Shown: in pieces, positions 18,662 to 28,230 of the stretch
How positions within the stretch are numbered: position 1 is the stretch's first letter
How the letters are laid out: the number at the start of each line of letters is the position of its first letter
DNA from: Corynebacterium sp. CNCTC7651
GTDB lineage: Bacteria; Actinomycetota; Actinomycetes; Mycobacteriales; Mycobacteriaceae
Assembly (NCBI RefSeq): GCF_021496665.1
Contig: NZ_CP071246.1
Location: 1,860,001-1,924,000 of the forward strand
Direction: 5' to 3'
Length of the DNA: 64,000 nucleotides
Notes under the pieces: generated by a model
Told to the model about the DNA's origin: nothing
Database searches by the model: none
The model's input: only the letters and a program-made list of their open reading frames with translations
Made by a program: the position numbers and the translations under genes

Positions 18662-20169
18662 GACTCACCTCTCTGGATGCGGCGGACAAGGTCGGCGTTG
18701 GGGTTGCCCTCCGGCAGACCGAGGGGGTAGTGGCCGGTGAAGCACGCGGCGCACAGGTTGGCGGGGTCTTGCTGGGAGGCGGAGACCATATCGTCGATAG
18801 GCACGAAAGCAAGGCTGTCCGCGCCGATCATGGTGCGGATGGATTCGGCGATCTCCGCGTCGCTGCCGCCCCGCCCGTGGTTGGCAATCAGCTCGCCGGG
18901 GCTGGCGAAGTCGATGCCGTAGAAGCACGGCCACTTCACCGGCGGGGAGGCGATGCGCACGTGCACCTCGCCCGCGCCGGCCTCGCGCAGCATGCGGATC
19001 AGCTTGCGCTGGGTGTTGCCGCGCACGATGGAATCATCCACCACCGCGAGTTTCTTGCCCTCAATCACCTCGCGCACCGGGTTGAGCTTCAGGCGAAGCC
19101 CCAGCTGGCGCAAGGTATCGGACGGCTGGATGAACGTGCGCCCCACATACGCGTTCTTCATCAGGCCCTGCTTGAACGGGATCCCGGACTCCTCCGCGTA
19201 GCCGATCGCGGCCGGGGTTCCGCTCTCCGGCACCGGCATCACCAGGTCAGCGTCTACCGGGAGCACGTGCGCTAATTTGCGCCCAATCTCAATCCTCGCC
19301 GAGTTCACCGTCTGCCCGTCAATCACCGAGTCCGGTCGCGCGACGTAGACGTACTCGAACACGCAGTGCGCCTTCGTCTCATCGGCGAAACGCTCCGAGT
19401 GCACGCCCGAAGCATCCACCCAGACCATCTCGCCCGGCTCCACGTCGCGCACAAAGGACGCGCCGACGATATCCAGCGCCGCGGTCTCCGAGGCGATCAC
19501 CCAGCCGCCGTCCAAGCGCCCCAGCGACAGCGGGCGCACACCGTGCGGGTCACGCGCGGCGAAGAGCGTGTGCCCATCCGTGATCATGAAGCAGAAGGCG
19601 CCTTTGATGCGCGGGAGGAGGTCCCTGCAAGCGTCGAGAAGCGTGCGCTCATCGGTGATCAGATCTGCCAGCAGCGCGGACACCACGGCGGTGTCGGAGG
19701 AGGACCCCTGCCCCTTCACCCCGGTGGCCGGGATGAGCTTCTTCGCAATCGCCTCCTGCTGCAACTCCATGTAGTTGATCAGGTTGCCGTTGTGGGCCAG
19801 CGCGACATCCGTGCCGTTGGGGGACGTGCGGAACATCGGCTGCACGTTCTCCCAGGAGTTGCCGCCGGCCGTGGAGTAGCGCGTGTGGCCAATCGCCACA
19901 TCGCCCTGCAGGGCGTCCAGCACAGACTCATCAAAAACCTGGCTGACCAGGCCCGTGTCCTTGAACACCACAATGTTCTCGTGGTCCCCCACCGCAATAC
20001 CCGCGCCCTCCTGGCCGCGGTGCTGCAGCGCGAACAGCCCGAAGTACGTCAGCTTGGACACGTCCTCTTCGGGGGCCCAGACACCGAAAACGCCGCATTC
20101 TTCGCAGGGTTCGTCGGGCCGTGTGTCACCTAACCGCGTGTCATCGAATTCGGTTTGCACGGCTGCCAT
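18658..20169 (-). CDS. purF: Amidophosphoribosyltransferase
   Basis: PurF starts purine synthesis by aminating PRPP with glutamine. The 503-residue protein has the N-terminal glutaminase nucleophile in EECGVFGVW after a ~25-residue propeptide-like segment, the glutaminase blocks GLFALQHRGQEGAGI and GHTRYSTAGG, and the PRPP site VVDDSIVRGNT. The cysteines NLCAACFTGHYP near the end recall the metal-cluster ligands of PurF. The gene starts 1 nt after the sterol-carrier-like gene, suggesting one operon of three. A motif core lies at 19632-19642 (TLLDA). Confidence 0.97.
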   Translation of the reverse strand: MAAVQTEFDDTRLGDTRPDEPCEECGVFGVWAPEEDVSKLTYFGLFALQHRGQEGAGIAVGDHENIVVFKDTGLVSQVFDESVLDALQGDVAIGHTRYSTAGGNSWENVQPMFRTSPNGTDVALAHNGNLINYMELQQEAIAKKLIPATGVKGQGSSSDTAVVSALLADLITDERTLLDACRDLLPRIKGAFCFMITDGHTLFAARDPHGVRPLSLGRLDGGWVIASETAALDIVGASFVRDVEPGEMVWVDASGVHSERFADETKAHCVFEYVYVARPDSVIDGQTVNSARIEIGRKLAHVLPVDADLVMPVPESGTPAAIGYAEESGIPFKQGLMKNAYVGRTFIQPSDTLRQLGLRLKLNPVREVIEGKKLAVVDDSIVRGNTQRKLIRMLREAGAGEVHVRIASPPVKWPCFYGIDFASPGELIANHGRGGSDAEIAESIRTMIGADSLAFVPIDDMVSASQQDPANLCAACFTGHYPLGLPEGNPNADLVRRIQRGES

Positions 20170-20170
20170 C

Positions 20171-20554
20171 TTACAGCGTCACCACCGGCAGCCCGCGGGC
20201 AACCTCACCCGCGCGGGACCCCGAGGCATCCACCTTGCCCAGCTGGAGCGCTTCCTCGAACGTCGTCCTACCCGTGGCCAGCTTCAGCCACGTCTCCGGG
20301 TCCGTCTCCACCACGTTCGGCGGCGTGCCGCGCGTGTGCCGCGGCCCCTCCACGCACTGCACGGCCACAAACGGCGGCACCCGCAGCTCTACCGCGTGCC
20401 CCGGGAGCTCCTCCGCGAGCGTCCGCGCCGTGGCCCTCACCGCCGCCGCCAGTTCCCCCCGACTGGGCTTTTGCTTATCGACGCTTCCTTCCAACCACCC
20501 CGCCACAGCCTCAACCGCCCGGCGAGTTTCGGCGGGATCCAACTTCTTCGCCAT
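20171..20554 (-). CDS. Sterol carrier family protein
   Basis: This 127-residue protein matches the small bacterial sterol-carrier (SCP2-like) family that actinobacteria often keep next to purF. Typical blocks are MAKKLDPAETRRAV, RVPPFVAVQCVEGPRHTRGTPPNVVETDPETWL and ATGRTTFEEAL. Function is not known; a hydrophobic ligand is inferred from the fold. ATG 20554 is chosen because TAATAT lies 7 nt upstream; ATG 20563 is possible but would remove that spacing. The full extended motif (20469-20486) lies antisense in codons for SVDKQKP. Confidence 0.8.
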   Translation of the reverse strand: MAKKLDPAETRRAVEAVAGWLEGSVDKQKPSRGELAAAVRATARTLAEELPGHAVELRVPPFVAVQCVEGPRHTRGTPPNVVETDPETWLKLATGRTTFEEALQLGKVDASGSRAGEVARGLPVVTL

Positions 20555-20578
20555 GCGGCCCATATTAGGGTTAGCTGC
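20555..20578. promoter_or_regulatory. Divergent leaderless promoter pair (sterol carrier-purFM / thioesterase)
   Basis: Minus strand: TAATAT lies 7 nt before ATG 20554. Plus strand: TAGGGT lies 7 nt before ATG 20579. The two -10 boxes abut within a 24-bp gap, so RNA polymerase can probably serve only one side at a time. Confidence 0.7.
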
Positions 20579-21586
20579 ATGCCGAACACGCCCGTCGCCG
20601 CGACGAAGTCCCCGTCCATCACCCTGCGCTTCATGGCCTCGCCTAACGACGTCCTCTTCGCCGGCGCCCAAGGCGTATCCGGCGGGCGTGTCCTGGAGTG
20701 GATTGATAAGGCTGCGTACGCGTGCGCGGCCCAATGGTCCGGCACCTACTGCGTGACGGCGTACGTGGGCCACATCCACTTCACCCGGCCCATTCCCTCC
20801 GGCCACATTGTGGAGGTGCGTTCGCGCATTGCCATGACCGGGCGTTCCTCCATGCACATTGTGAACGAGGTGCTCTCTGCCGATCCGCGTCAAGGCGTAT
20901 TCACCCGCGCGTGCGACTGCCTGGTGATCTTCGTGGCCAAGGATGCCGTTACCGGCCGGCCCACCAAGGTGCCGGAGTTCGTGCCTTCTACAGAGGAGGA
21001 GCGCCGCGTGGCCGAGGCCGCGCTATCCCGCATCGACCTGCGCAAGGCGATTGAGGAGGAGATGAGCCAGCAGACGTACACGTCCGACTCCACCGCGCCG
21101 ATCCTGATCAACCGCTTCCTGGCCAAGCCCACCGACGTGAACTGGGGCGGCAACGTCCACGGCGGCACCGCCATGGAATGGATCGATGAGGCCGGCGTGG
21201 CCTGCACCATGGAGTGGTCCGGCGAGCGGACCGTGGCCGTGTACGCCGGCGGCATCCGCTTCTACCAGCCGATTCACATCGGCGATTTGATTGAGGTGGA
21301 GGCGCGGCTCACGCGCACCGATTCCCGCTCGTTGCACACCTCCATCCACGTCCGTTCGGGCGACCCGCGCGGCGGGCGTGAATCGCTGACCGACGCCATC
21401 CACGCCTCCGTGACGTACGTTGGCATCGACATCGACGGCAACGCCCTCCCCGCCCGCAAGTTCACCCCCGTCACCGACGAGGACAAGCGGCTCTGGGACC
21501 ACACCCAGACCCTCAAGGACCTGCGCGGCGAGTACGAGCCGGTGCCGCTGGTGGCCGTCCCCGGCGCCGCCCAGCGCGTGGACTAG
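20579..21586 (+). CDS. Acyl-CoA thioesterase, two hotdog domains
   Basis: The 335-residue protein contains two hotdog (4HBT, BFIT/ACOT-type) domains. The repeated pattern is SGGRVLEWIDKAAYACAAQWSG in domain 1 and HGGTAMEWIDEAGVACTMEWSG in domain 2, with the acidic residue after W expected at the active site. It likely hydrolyses acyl-CoA in the cytoplasm; substrate length cannot be told. ATG 20579 has a -10 box at the leaderless distance. Domains are about 160 residues apart. The gene converges with purL across a terminator. Confidence 0.88.
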   Translation: MPNTPVAATKSPSITLRFMASPNDVLFAGAQGVSGGRVLEWIDKAAYACAAQWSGTYCVTAYVGHIHFTRPIPSGHIVEVRSRIAMTGRSSMHIVNEVLSADPRQGVFTRACDCLVIFVAKDAVTGRPTKVPEFVPSTEEERRVAEAALSRIDLRKAIEEEMSQQTYTSDSTAPILINRFLAKPTDVNWGGNVHGGTAMEWIDEAGVACTMEWSGERTVAVYAGGIRFYQPIHIGDLIEVEARLTRTDSRSLHTSIHVRSGDPRGGRESLTDAIHASVTYVGIDIDGNALPARKFTPVTDEDKRLWDHTQTLKDLRGEYEPVPLVAVPGAAQRVD

Positions 21587-21714
21587 GGGGTTGGGGGCCG
21601 GCGTGGGCCGGGCAGGCCGAGGCGGGCCGGTAGCGGCCGGTCGCCAGGCCGGGAGTAGCGGCCGACCTCCGGCCCCCGCGCCCTCCGGCCTCCTCGGCGA
21701 AGAAATCGTCGCCG

Positions 21715-21827
21715 ATCTGCCACGACCTGGGAAAATAGAGGCCCCGGCGAAAGAATCGTCCCGGGACTGCAGCGACCTGGGAAAATAGAGGCCCCGGCGA
21801 AGGAATCTGTGGATTCTTTCGCCGGGG
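21715..21827. terminator. Terminator with imperfect ~50-bp direct repeat between thioesterase and purL
   Basis: The 331-bp gap 21587-21917 holds no gene. Two ~50-bp units, both containing CGACCTGGGAAAATAGAGGC, run about 21715-21800. The second leads into a 16-bp stem with one mismatch (21792-21807 with 21812-21827, loop TGTG), a strong bidirectional terminator. The rest is GC-rich simple sequence. Confidence 0.8.
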
Positions 21828-21917
21828 TGGGCCGGGGCGGGCAGGGGCCGAGACGGGCCGGGCGGACCGGGACAGGCGGACCAGACCAGGCCGGGCCGGC
21901 CAGCCGGCCCCGCCGGA

Positions 21918-24261
21918 CTAGACGGCGGCGTTCGGAGCTGTTGCGTGGCCGAAGTGGCTCGGCAGGGTCGCGGCCCAGGCGCCGGCAAGCTCCGCGACCG
22001 GGATCTCGAAGCCCGCAGCCGCTGCACCCTCGGCGCCGGCCTCGTCGGCACCAGCAACGCGGATCACACCGTCGTCCGTGGTGGAACCGATCACGGCAGC
22101 CGGGACACCAGCATCCAGGGCGCGCTGGACTGCGGCGTCCGCGCGGTCGCGAGTGACGGCCACCAGAACGCGGGAGGCGGATTCAGAGAAGAGGGCGGTG
22201 AAGGGATCGTCGGCAAGCGAGGAAAGCTCCAGCTCAGCGCCCTGCCCGGAACCGAGCAGCATCTCGAAGACGGCCTGGGAAAGGCCGCCCTCGGAGAGGT
22301 CGTGCGCGGCGACGATGACCCCGGCACCCGCGGTGAGCAGGTACTCGGCCAGGCGCTCCTCGTTGGCTAGATCCACCTGCGGCGGGAGGCCGGCAAGGCC
22401 CTGGCCGGAGATGTCCTGCCAGACGGAGCCGCCGAACTCGTCGCGGGTCTCGCCTAAGAGGATCAGGGTGAGCGGCTCGTCCGAAGCAGACGGCAGCGCG
22501 TGCGGCACGGCCTGGGCAACGTCCTCGATGACACCCAGCACGCCGACAACCGGGGTCGGTAGGATCGGGGTCTCGCCGGTCTGGTTGTAGAAGGACACGT
22601 TGCCGCCGGAGACCGGGATGGTGAGCTCGAGGGCACCGTCCGCAAGCCCGTGCACGGCCTCGCGGAACTGCCACATCACGTCCGGGTTCTCGGGGGAGCC
22701 GAAGTTAAGGCAGTTGGTCACGGCAACCGGGCGGGCGCCGGTGACGGCAACGTTGCGGTACGCTTCCGCCAGCGCCAGGCGCGTTCCCATGTTCGGGTCC
22801 AGGTAGGTGTAGCGGCCGGAGGAGTCGGCGGAGACGGCAACGCCGCGGCGGGATTCCTCGTTGATGCGCAGCACGCCGGAGTTGGCGTACTTGGACTGCA
22901 CGGTGTTGCCGCGCACGTAGCGGTCGTACTGCTCGGTGATGAAGTCGCGGGAGCACAGTGCCGGGGATGCGACCATCTTCAGCCAAGTGCCACGCAGGTC
23001 ATCGCTCTTTTCCACGCCGCCGGCCGCGCCGGCAGCCTGCACGTCGTCGAGCCATGCCGGGCGGGCGAAGGGGCGCTCGTAAACCGGGCCTTCGTCGATG
23101 GTCGAAGGCGGCGCGTCCAGCACCAGCTCGCCCTGGTGGTAGACGGCGAGGCGATCGCGCTCATCCGTCACCTCGCCGATCACGGCGGCGCCGACGTCCC
23201 ACTTCTTGCAGATCTCCATGAAGCGGTCCACGTTGCCCGGCTCCACCACGGCGCACATGCGCTCCTGGGACTCGGACGCCAGGATCTCCGCCGCGGACAT
23301 GTTCTCTGCGCGCAGCGGCACGGCATCGAGGTCCACGCGCATGCCGCCGTCGCCGGCAGCAGCCAGCTCGGAGGTCGCGCAGGCGAGGCCGCCGCCGCCC
23401 AGATCCTGGATGCCAACCACAACGCCGGCGTGGTAGAGCTCCAGGCAGCACTCAATGAGCACCTTCTCCGCGAACGGGTCGCCCACCTGGACGGCGGGAA
23501 GCTTGCGCTCCTCGCCCTCCTCGAACGTGGCGGAGCCGAGCACGGACACGCCGCCGATGCCGTCCAAGCCGGTGCGGGAGCCGAACAGGATCACCTTGTT
23601 GCCCGTGCCGGACGCGAACGCCAGGTGGAGGTCCTCCACCTTCAGCGTGCCCACGCAGAGGGCGTTGACCAGCGGGTTGCCCGCGTACGCCTCGTCGAAC
23701 ACGGTCTCGCCGCCGATGTTGGGCAGGCCGAGGCAGTTGCCGTAGCCGCCGATGCCGTGCACCACGCCCGGCAGGACGCGCTTGGTGTCATCCGCGTCGA
23801 TAGCACCGAAGCGCAGCTGGTCCATCACGGCGATCGGGCGGGCGCCCATAGCCATGATGTCGCGCACAATGCCGCCCACGCCGGTGGCCGGCTCCCTGGT
23901 AGGGCTCCACGAACGACGGGTGGTTGTGGCTCTCCACGCGGAACGTCACCGCGTCGCCGCCGCCGATGTCCACCACACCAGCGTTCTCGCCGATGCCGGC
24001 GAGGAGCTTGGAGGCCATCTCCTCCGTCATCGTCTGGCCGAAGTAGCGCAGGTGCACCTTGGAGGACTTGTAGGAGCAGTGCTCCGACCACATCACGGAG
24101 TAGACGGTCAGCTCCGCATCCGTCGGGCGGCGGCCCAGGATGTCCTTGATCTTCTGGTATTCGTCGTCCTTCAGCCCCAGCTCCGCGTACGGCTGCGCCA
24201 GGTCCGGGGTCTCGCCCGCCTTGTCGACGGTATCGTTCACCACAGTCATGGAATAGGTCAC
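21918..24261 (-). pseudogene. purL: Phosphoribosylformylglycinamidine synthase II, apparent +1 frameshift
   Basis: PurL converts FGAR to FGAM with ammonia from PurQ. The N-terminal frame (24261 to about 23890) has [15 protein letters not shown] and [14 protein letters not shown]; the C-terminal frame resumes [17 protein letters not shown]. Family conservation predicts [13 protein letters not shown] across the join, which needs one base less near 23890. The span is one base above a multiple of three. GTG 24261 overlaps the purQ stop by 4 nt, the arrangement expected for coupled genes; ATG 24249 is an alternative. Later motifs are intact. With purD also broken the strain would be a purine auxotroph if the sequence is right. 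Confidence 0.87.
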
Positions 24262-24938
24262 GCTCCGATCTTGGAAATCGCGTCGATGGCGGATTTGAAC
24301 AGGCCCAGGCCATCCTCGGACGGGCCGGTGAGCAGCTCAATCGCGTGCTCCGGGTGCGGCATGAGGCCAACCACGCGGCCAGTCTCATTGGTCACGCCGG
24401 CGATTGCGTTGACAGAGCCGTTGAAGTTATCCGTGTAGCGGAACACCACGCGGCCCTCCTTCTCCAGCGCCTCGATGGTTTCCGGGGCGGCCTGGAAACG
24501 GCCTTCGCCGTGCTTTGCGGGGATGTGGATCTTCTGTCCATCGTCGAAAAGCGAAGTCCAAGCCGTGTCCGCGTTCGCTACCTCGAGGAACGTGTCCACG
24601 CAGTGGAAGTTCAGCCCCTGGTTGCGGGTCAGCGCGCCCGGCAGGAGGCCGGCTTCGGTGAGGATTTGGAAGCCGTTGCAGATGCCCAGGACCGGCATGC
24701 CGCCCTTCGCGGCCTCGATGACCGCGCCCATCATCGGTGCCTGCGCGGCGATGGCGCCGGAGCGCAGGTAGTCGCCGTAGGAGAAGCCGCCGGGGACCAC
24801 GACAGCATCCACGCCCGTGAGGTCGGAGTCCGCGTGCCACAGCTCGCGCGGGGTCGCGCCGGCGAGGCGGACGGCACGCAGCGCGTCCACATCATCCAGC
24901 GTGCCCGGGAAGGTGATTACGCCGATGGTTGCGCTCAT
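24258..24938 (-). CDS. purQ: Phosphoribosylformylglycinamidine synthase I (glutaminase)
   Basis: This 226-residue class I glutamine amidotransferase supplies ammonia to PurL. The nucleophile is in GICNGFQ, and the catalytic His-Glu pair in MPHPEHAIE. The oxyanion region is [13 protein letters not shown]. It overlaps purS upstream by 4 nt and purL downstream by 4 nt, so purSQL is one coupled unit. A motif core lies at 24542-24552 (SLFDDG). Intact. Confidence 0.97.
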   Translation of the reverse strand: MSATIGVITFPGTLDDVDALRAVRLAGATPRELWHADSDLTGVDAVVVPGGFSYGDYLRSGAIAAQAPMMGAVIEAAKGGMPVLGICNGFQILTEAGLLPGALTRNQGLNFHCVDTFLEVANADTAWTSLFDDGQKIHIPAKHGEGRFQAAPETIEALEKEGRVVFRYTDNFNGSVNAIAGVTNETGRVVGLMPHPEHAIELLTGPSEDGLGLFKSAIDAISKIGA

Positions 24939-25165
24939 CGAACAACCTCGAAATCCTCGATCACGGTGTTGGTCAGCAGGGTCTCCGCCATACGGCGCAG
25001 GTCCTCATCGCTCACGGTGTCATCCACCTCGATCTCGAACCGCTTGCCCTGACGCACATCCTGCACGCCCTCAATACCAATCCGACCCAGCGCCCGGTGC
25101 ACCGCCTGGCCCTGCGGATCCAGAATTTCAGCCTTGGGCATGACATTAACCACGACTCGTGCCAT
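24935..25165 (-). CDS. purS: Phosphoribosylformylglycinamidine synthase subunit PurS
   Basis: This 76-residue small subunit bridges PurQ and PurL in the FGAM synthase complex. The sequence has the family pattern [25 protein letters not shown] and [11 protein letters not shown]. It is the first gene of purSQL and overlaps purQ by 4 nt. The 281 bp upstream to 25446 hold its promoter, the promoter of the nuclease gene and a full motif copy at 25274-25290. Confidence 0.96.
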   Translation of the reverse strand: MARVVVNVMPKAEILDPQGQAVHRALGRIGIEGVQDVRQGKRFEIEVDDTVSDEDLRRMAETLLTNTVIEDFEVVR

Positions 25166-25446
25166 GAGAATCCTTCGCGTTAAGAAAGTAGAGGTGGAGG
25201 TCCGTCTCAGTATATCGGACCACGCAATTTAGCTGTGAGCTGCAGGTTTGCGGGGGTTACGCAGGTTGGGGGCTTTTGCTTGACGACGTTCGTTTGCCGC
25301 CCAAACATGTTGACCCGTGACCAAAAGTTAACTCGGCGTTAAATCTTGGGAAAACCTGGCAACATGGCGAGCAATCTCACAGTTTCCGGCCTACGTTGGC
25401 GCGTGCAAGCCCCTACCCCCTCCTACTCCCTAGAGGTATGCCCACC

Positions 25447-28230
25447 ATGCGTAACCCCAGCCGTAAGGCCCTGAGCGCGTCGTTCATCATCGCGCTCGCG
25501 GCCGGCACTGTCTCTGTTGTCCCATCTGCTCACGCCGCACCGGACGGCAAGAACGTCGTCATTAATGAGGTGTACGGCGGCGGCGGTAACTCCGGCGCGA
25601 AGTACACCCACGACTTCGTCGAGCTCTACAACCCGACCGACCAGCCGATTGATGTCACTGGTTGGACCGTTACGCAGCGCTCCAAGTCCGACACCGGCAA
25701 TGGCACCGCCACGCTCTCGGGTGTCGTCCCCGCGAAGGGCTACTACCTGATCCAGGGCGCTCAAGGTAACGGTGGCACCGAGCCGCTCCCTACCCCTGAT
25801 GCAGAAGGCAAGAGCTTGACGTTCTCTGGCTCCGAGGCTATCGCTCGCCTCATCGACGCGAACGGCACTGTGGTCGATCTGGTCGGCTGGGGCGCTGCCA
25901 CCGTTTCTGAGGGCTCCCCCGCCGGCAAGACCAAGAACACCGAGTCCGTCCAGCGCAAGCAGCCTGGCGTTGACACGGATAACAATGCCAACGACTTCGT
26001 GGTAGCTGAGCCGACTCCGAAGAACTCCGGCACTACCCAGCCGAACACCCCGGCTCCCAACGGCCCTGGCACCCCGGGACCCGGCAACCCTGGTACCCCC
26101 GGCCCGGGCAATCCGGGTGCCCCAGCGACCGATGTCGTAGCGATTGCCGAAATCCAGGGCACTGGCAGCGAGTCGCCGTACAAGGGCAAGACGGCAACCA
26201 CCCGCGGTGTCGTCACCGCTGTCTACGCTGAAGGCGGCAAACAGGGCTTCTACATTCAGACGCCGGGTGCAGGCAAGCAGAAGAACGTCGGTGACGCTTC
26301 GGACGCCATTTTCGTGTACGTCGGCGGTTCCAACGCAGAGTACCCCGCACTTGGCGACTACGTCGAGGTTTCCGGCGCCGTGACCGAGTTCTACGGCTTG
26401 ACCCAGATCAAGCAGCTCTCCGGCAAGCCGCTCACGGTGACCAAGCTGACCGAGCAGGTTGAGCCCGTCACTCCCGTCGAGGTCGGGGAGCTTCCGCTTT
26501 CCGACGCTGCACGTGAACCGTACGAAGGCATGCTGCTGAAGCCGGGGACCCACACCGTCACCGATGTGTACGAGTTCAACAAGTACGGCGATTTCGGCAT
26601 CGTTCCGGGCACGGAGCCGCTGCGCCAGCCGACCGACTTCATGGCTCCAGGTGATGCGGCTTACCAGCTGGAGCAGGACCAGCTCAAGACCATCATCCGC
26701 CTGGACGACGGCAACACCTACAACTACTTCCAGAAGAACAAGGACATTCCGCTTCCGTACGTGGAGAATTCGGACTCCTCCGAGATCCGCTCGATGCGCG
26801 TCGGTGACCACCTGACGTTCAAGGACGAGGGTGTCATCTTCGAGTTTGCCCACAACGACTGGCGTTTCCAACCGCGGCTTCCGTTGACCGGCAAGAGCCC
26901 TGAGCAGGACATCCCGGTTACCTGGGCCGATACCCGCGCAGCCGTGCGCGATATCCCGAACAGGGTTACAGGCGACTACTCGATTGGCTCGTTCAACGTC
27001 CTGAACTACTTCACATCCCTCGGCAAGGACGAAGACAACTGCCAGGCCTACACCGATCGCTTTGGTGAGCCTATTGCGACGAACCGGTGCCGCGTCCGCG
27101 GCGCGTTCAGCCGGACGGCTTTCGAAGATCAGGAAGCAAAGATTGTGCTCGCTATTAATGAGCTCAACGCTGACGTAGTCGGCCTCATGGAGGTTGAGAA
27201 CACCGCTACCACCTCGGGCGATGTCGCCCGCCGCGACCACACCCTGAGCGAACTTGTCACGGCGCTTAACCAGGCGCCCACCAAGAAGGACGGCACCGAG
27301 TGGGCATACGTTAAGTCCCCGCTCAACCTCGGCACCAACGAGGACGTTATCCGCGTGGCCTTCATCTACAACAAGACCAAGCTGGAGCCCGTGGGCGAAT
27401 CGGTCATCTTCGATGACCCGGCATTCACCGGTACCGCGCGCCAGCCCCTCGCTCAGGAGTTCAAGCCCGTCGGGGGTGCGGACGAGGAGAGCTTCGTCGC
27501 CATCGTGAACCACTTCAAGTCCAAGGGTTCTGCCGCCCGCGGCGATGTCGACCAGAAGGATGGCCAGGCGAATTCCGCACAGGTCCGCAAGGCCCAGGCC
27601 CAGGCGCTGCTCGATCACTTGGGGAAGCAGAATCAGTGGGATGGCAAGCCGGTCTTTATCCTGGGTGACCTGAACTCCTACTCTCAGGAGGACTCCATCA
27701 AGGCCCTCGAGGGCGGTGGGTTCAAGCTCATCGAGAACACCGTGTTCGCTGAAGGGGATGGAGCTAGCAAGGCCTCCCAGACCGCGTCCTACTCGTTCAA
27801 CAAGCATGTCGGCTCCCTCGACCACGTCCTCGGCAACGACGCGGCTAAGGCCATGGTTCAGAACGCCGCAGTGTGGAACATCAACGCTGACGAGCCGATC
27901 ATCTTCCAGTACTCCCGCCGCAACTACCACGGCACGGACGTGTTCAACCGGAACGACCCGTTCGCATCCTCGGACCACGATCCGGTCAAGGTTGGCTTCA
28001 ACATCGAGAGGAAGCCGCAGAACGAGACCTACGAGCCGCAAAAGCCGGAAGAAGTGACCATTGAGGAAGGGGCGGACTTCCGGAGGCCAAGTCTGTCATC
28101 CAGAACGCTGACAAGCTCCCGGCCGGTACGAAGTTCGAGTGGACAACGATCCACGATCAAGTCGGGGACGGCCAGCCGGGCAATATCAAGGTTACGTACC
28201 CGGATAACACCACCGACGAGGTCGAGGTAG
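25447..28230 (+). CDS. Secreted ExeM/NucH-type nuclease with lamin-tail domain
   Basis: A signal peptide (MRNPSRKALSASFIIALAAG, cleavage after SAHA) leads to a lamin-tail domain (NVVINEVYGGGGNSGAKYTHDFVEL), a Pro/Gly linker, an OB-like domain (GVVTAVYAEGGKQGFYIQT) and an endonuclease/exonuclease/phosphatase domain. Catalytic-type residues are in GSFNVLNYF, GLMEVEN, VNHFKSKGS, LGDLNSY and SSDHDPV. It should cut extracellular DNA. ATG 25447 has AGAGG 10 nt upstream; ATG 25438 is too close. After about 28080 the frame is not native: one C seems missing in TTCCGG, and the last ~50 residues are an artefact. The true gene very likely continues into the Rib/collagen part to 30647, giving about 1733 residues. 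Confidence 0.87.
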   Translation: MRNPSRKALSASFIIALAAGTVSVVPSAHAAPDGKNVVINEVYGGGGNSGAKYTHDFVELYNPTDQPIDVTGWTVTQRSKSDTGNGTATLSGVVPAKGYYLIQGAQGNGGTEPLPTPDAEGKSLTFSGSEAIARLIDANGTVVDLVGWGAATVSEGSPAGKTKNTESVQRKQPGVDTDNNANDFVVAEPTPKNSGTTQPNTPAPNGPGTPGPGNPGTPGPGNPGAPATDVVAIAEIQGTGSESPYKGKTATTRGVVTAVYAEGGKQGFYIQTPGAGKQKNVGDASDAIFVYVGGSNAEYPALGDYVEVSGAVTEFYGLTQIKQLSGKPLTVTKLTEQVEPVTPVEVGELPLSDAAREPYEGMLLKPGTHTVTDVYEFNKYGDFGIVPGTEPLRQPTDFMAPGDAAYQLEQDQLKTIIRLDDGNTYNYFQKNKDIPLPYVENSDSSEIRSMRVGDHLTFKDEGVIFEFAHNDWRFQPRLPLTGKSPEQDIPVTWADTRAAVRDIPNRVTGDYSIGSFNVLNYFTSLGKDEDNCQAYTDRFGEPIATNRCRVRGAFSRTAFEDQEAKIVLAINELNADVVGLMEVENTATTSGDVARRDHTLSELVTALNQAPTKKDGTEWAYVKSPLNLGTNEDVIRVAFIYNKTKLEPVGESVIFDDPAFTGTARQPLAQEFKPVGGADEESFVAIVNHFKSKGSAARGDVDQKDGQANSAQVRKAQAQALLDHLGKQNQWDGKPVFILGDLNSYSQEDSIKALEGGGFKLIENTVFAEGDGASKASQTASYSFNKHVGSLDHVLGNDAAKAMVQNAAVWNINADEPIIFQYSRRNYHGTDVFNRNDPFASSDHDPVKVGFNIERKPQNETYEPQKPEEVTIEEGADFRRPSLSSRTLTSSRPVRSSSGQRSTIKSGTASRAISRLRTRITPPTRSR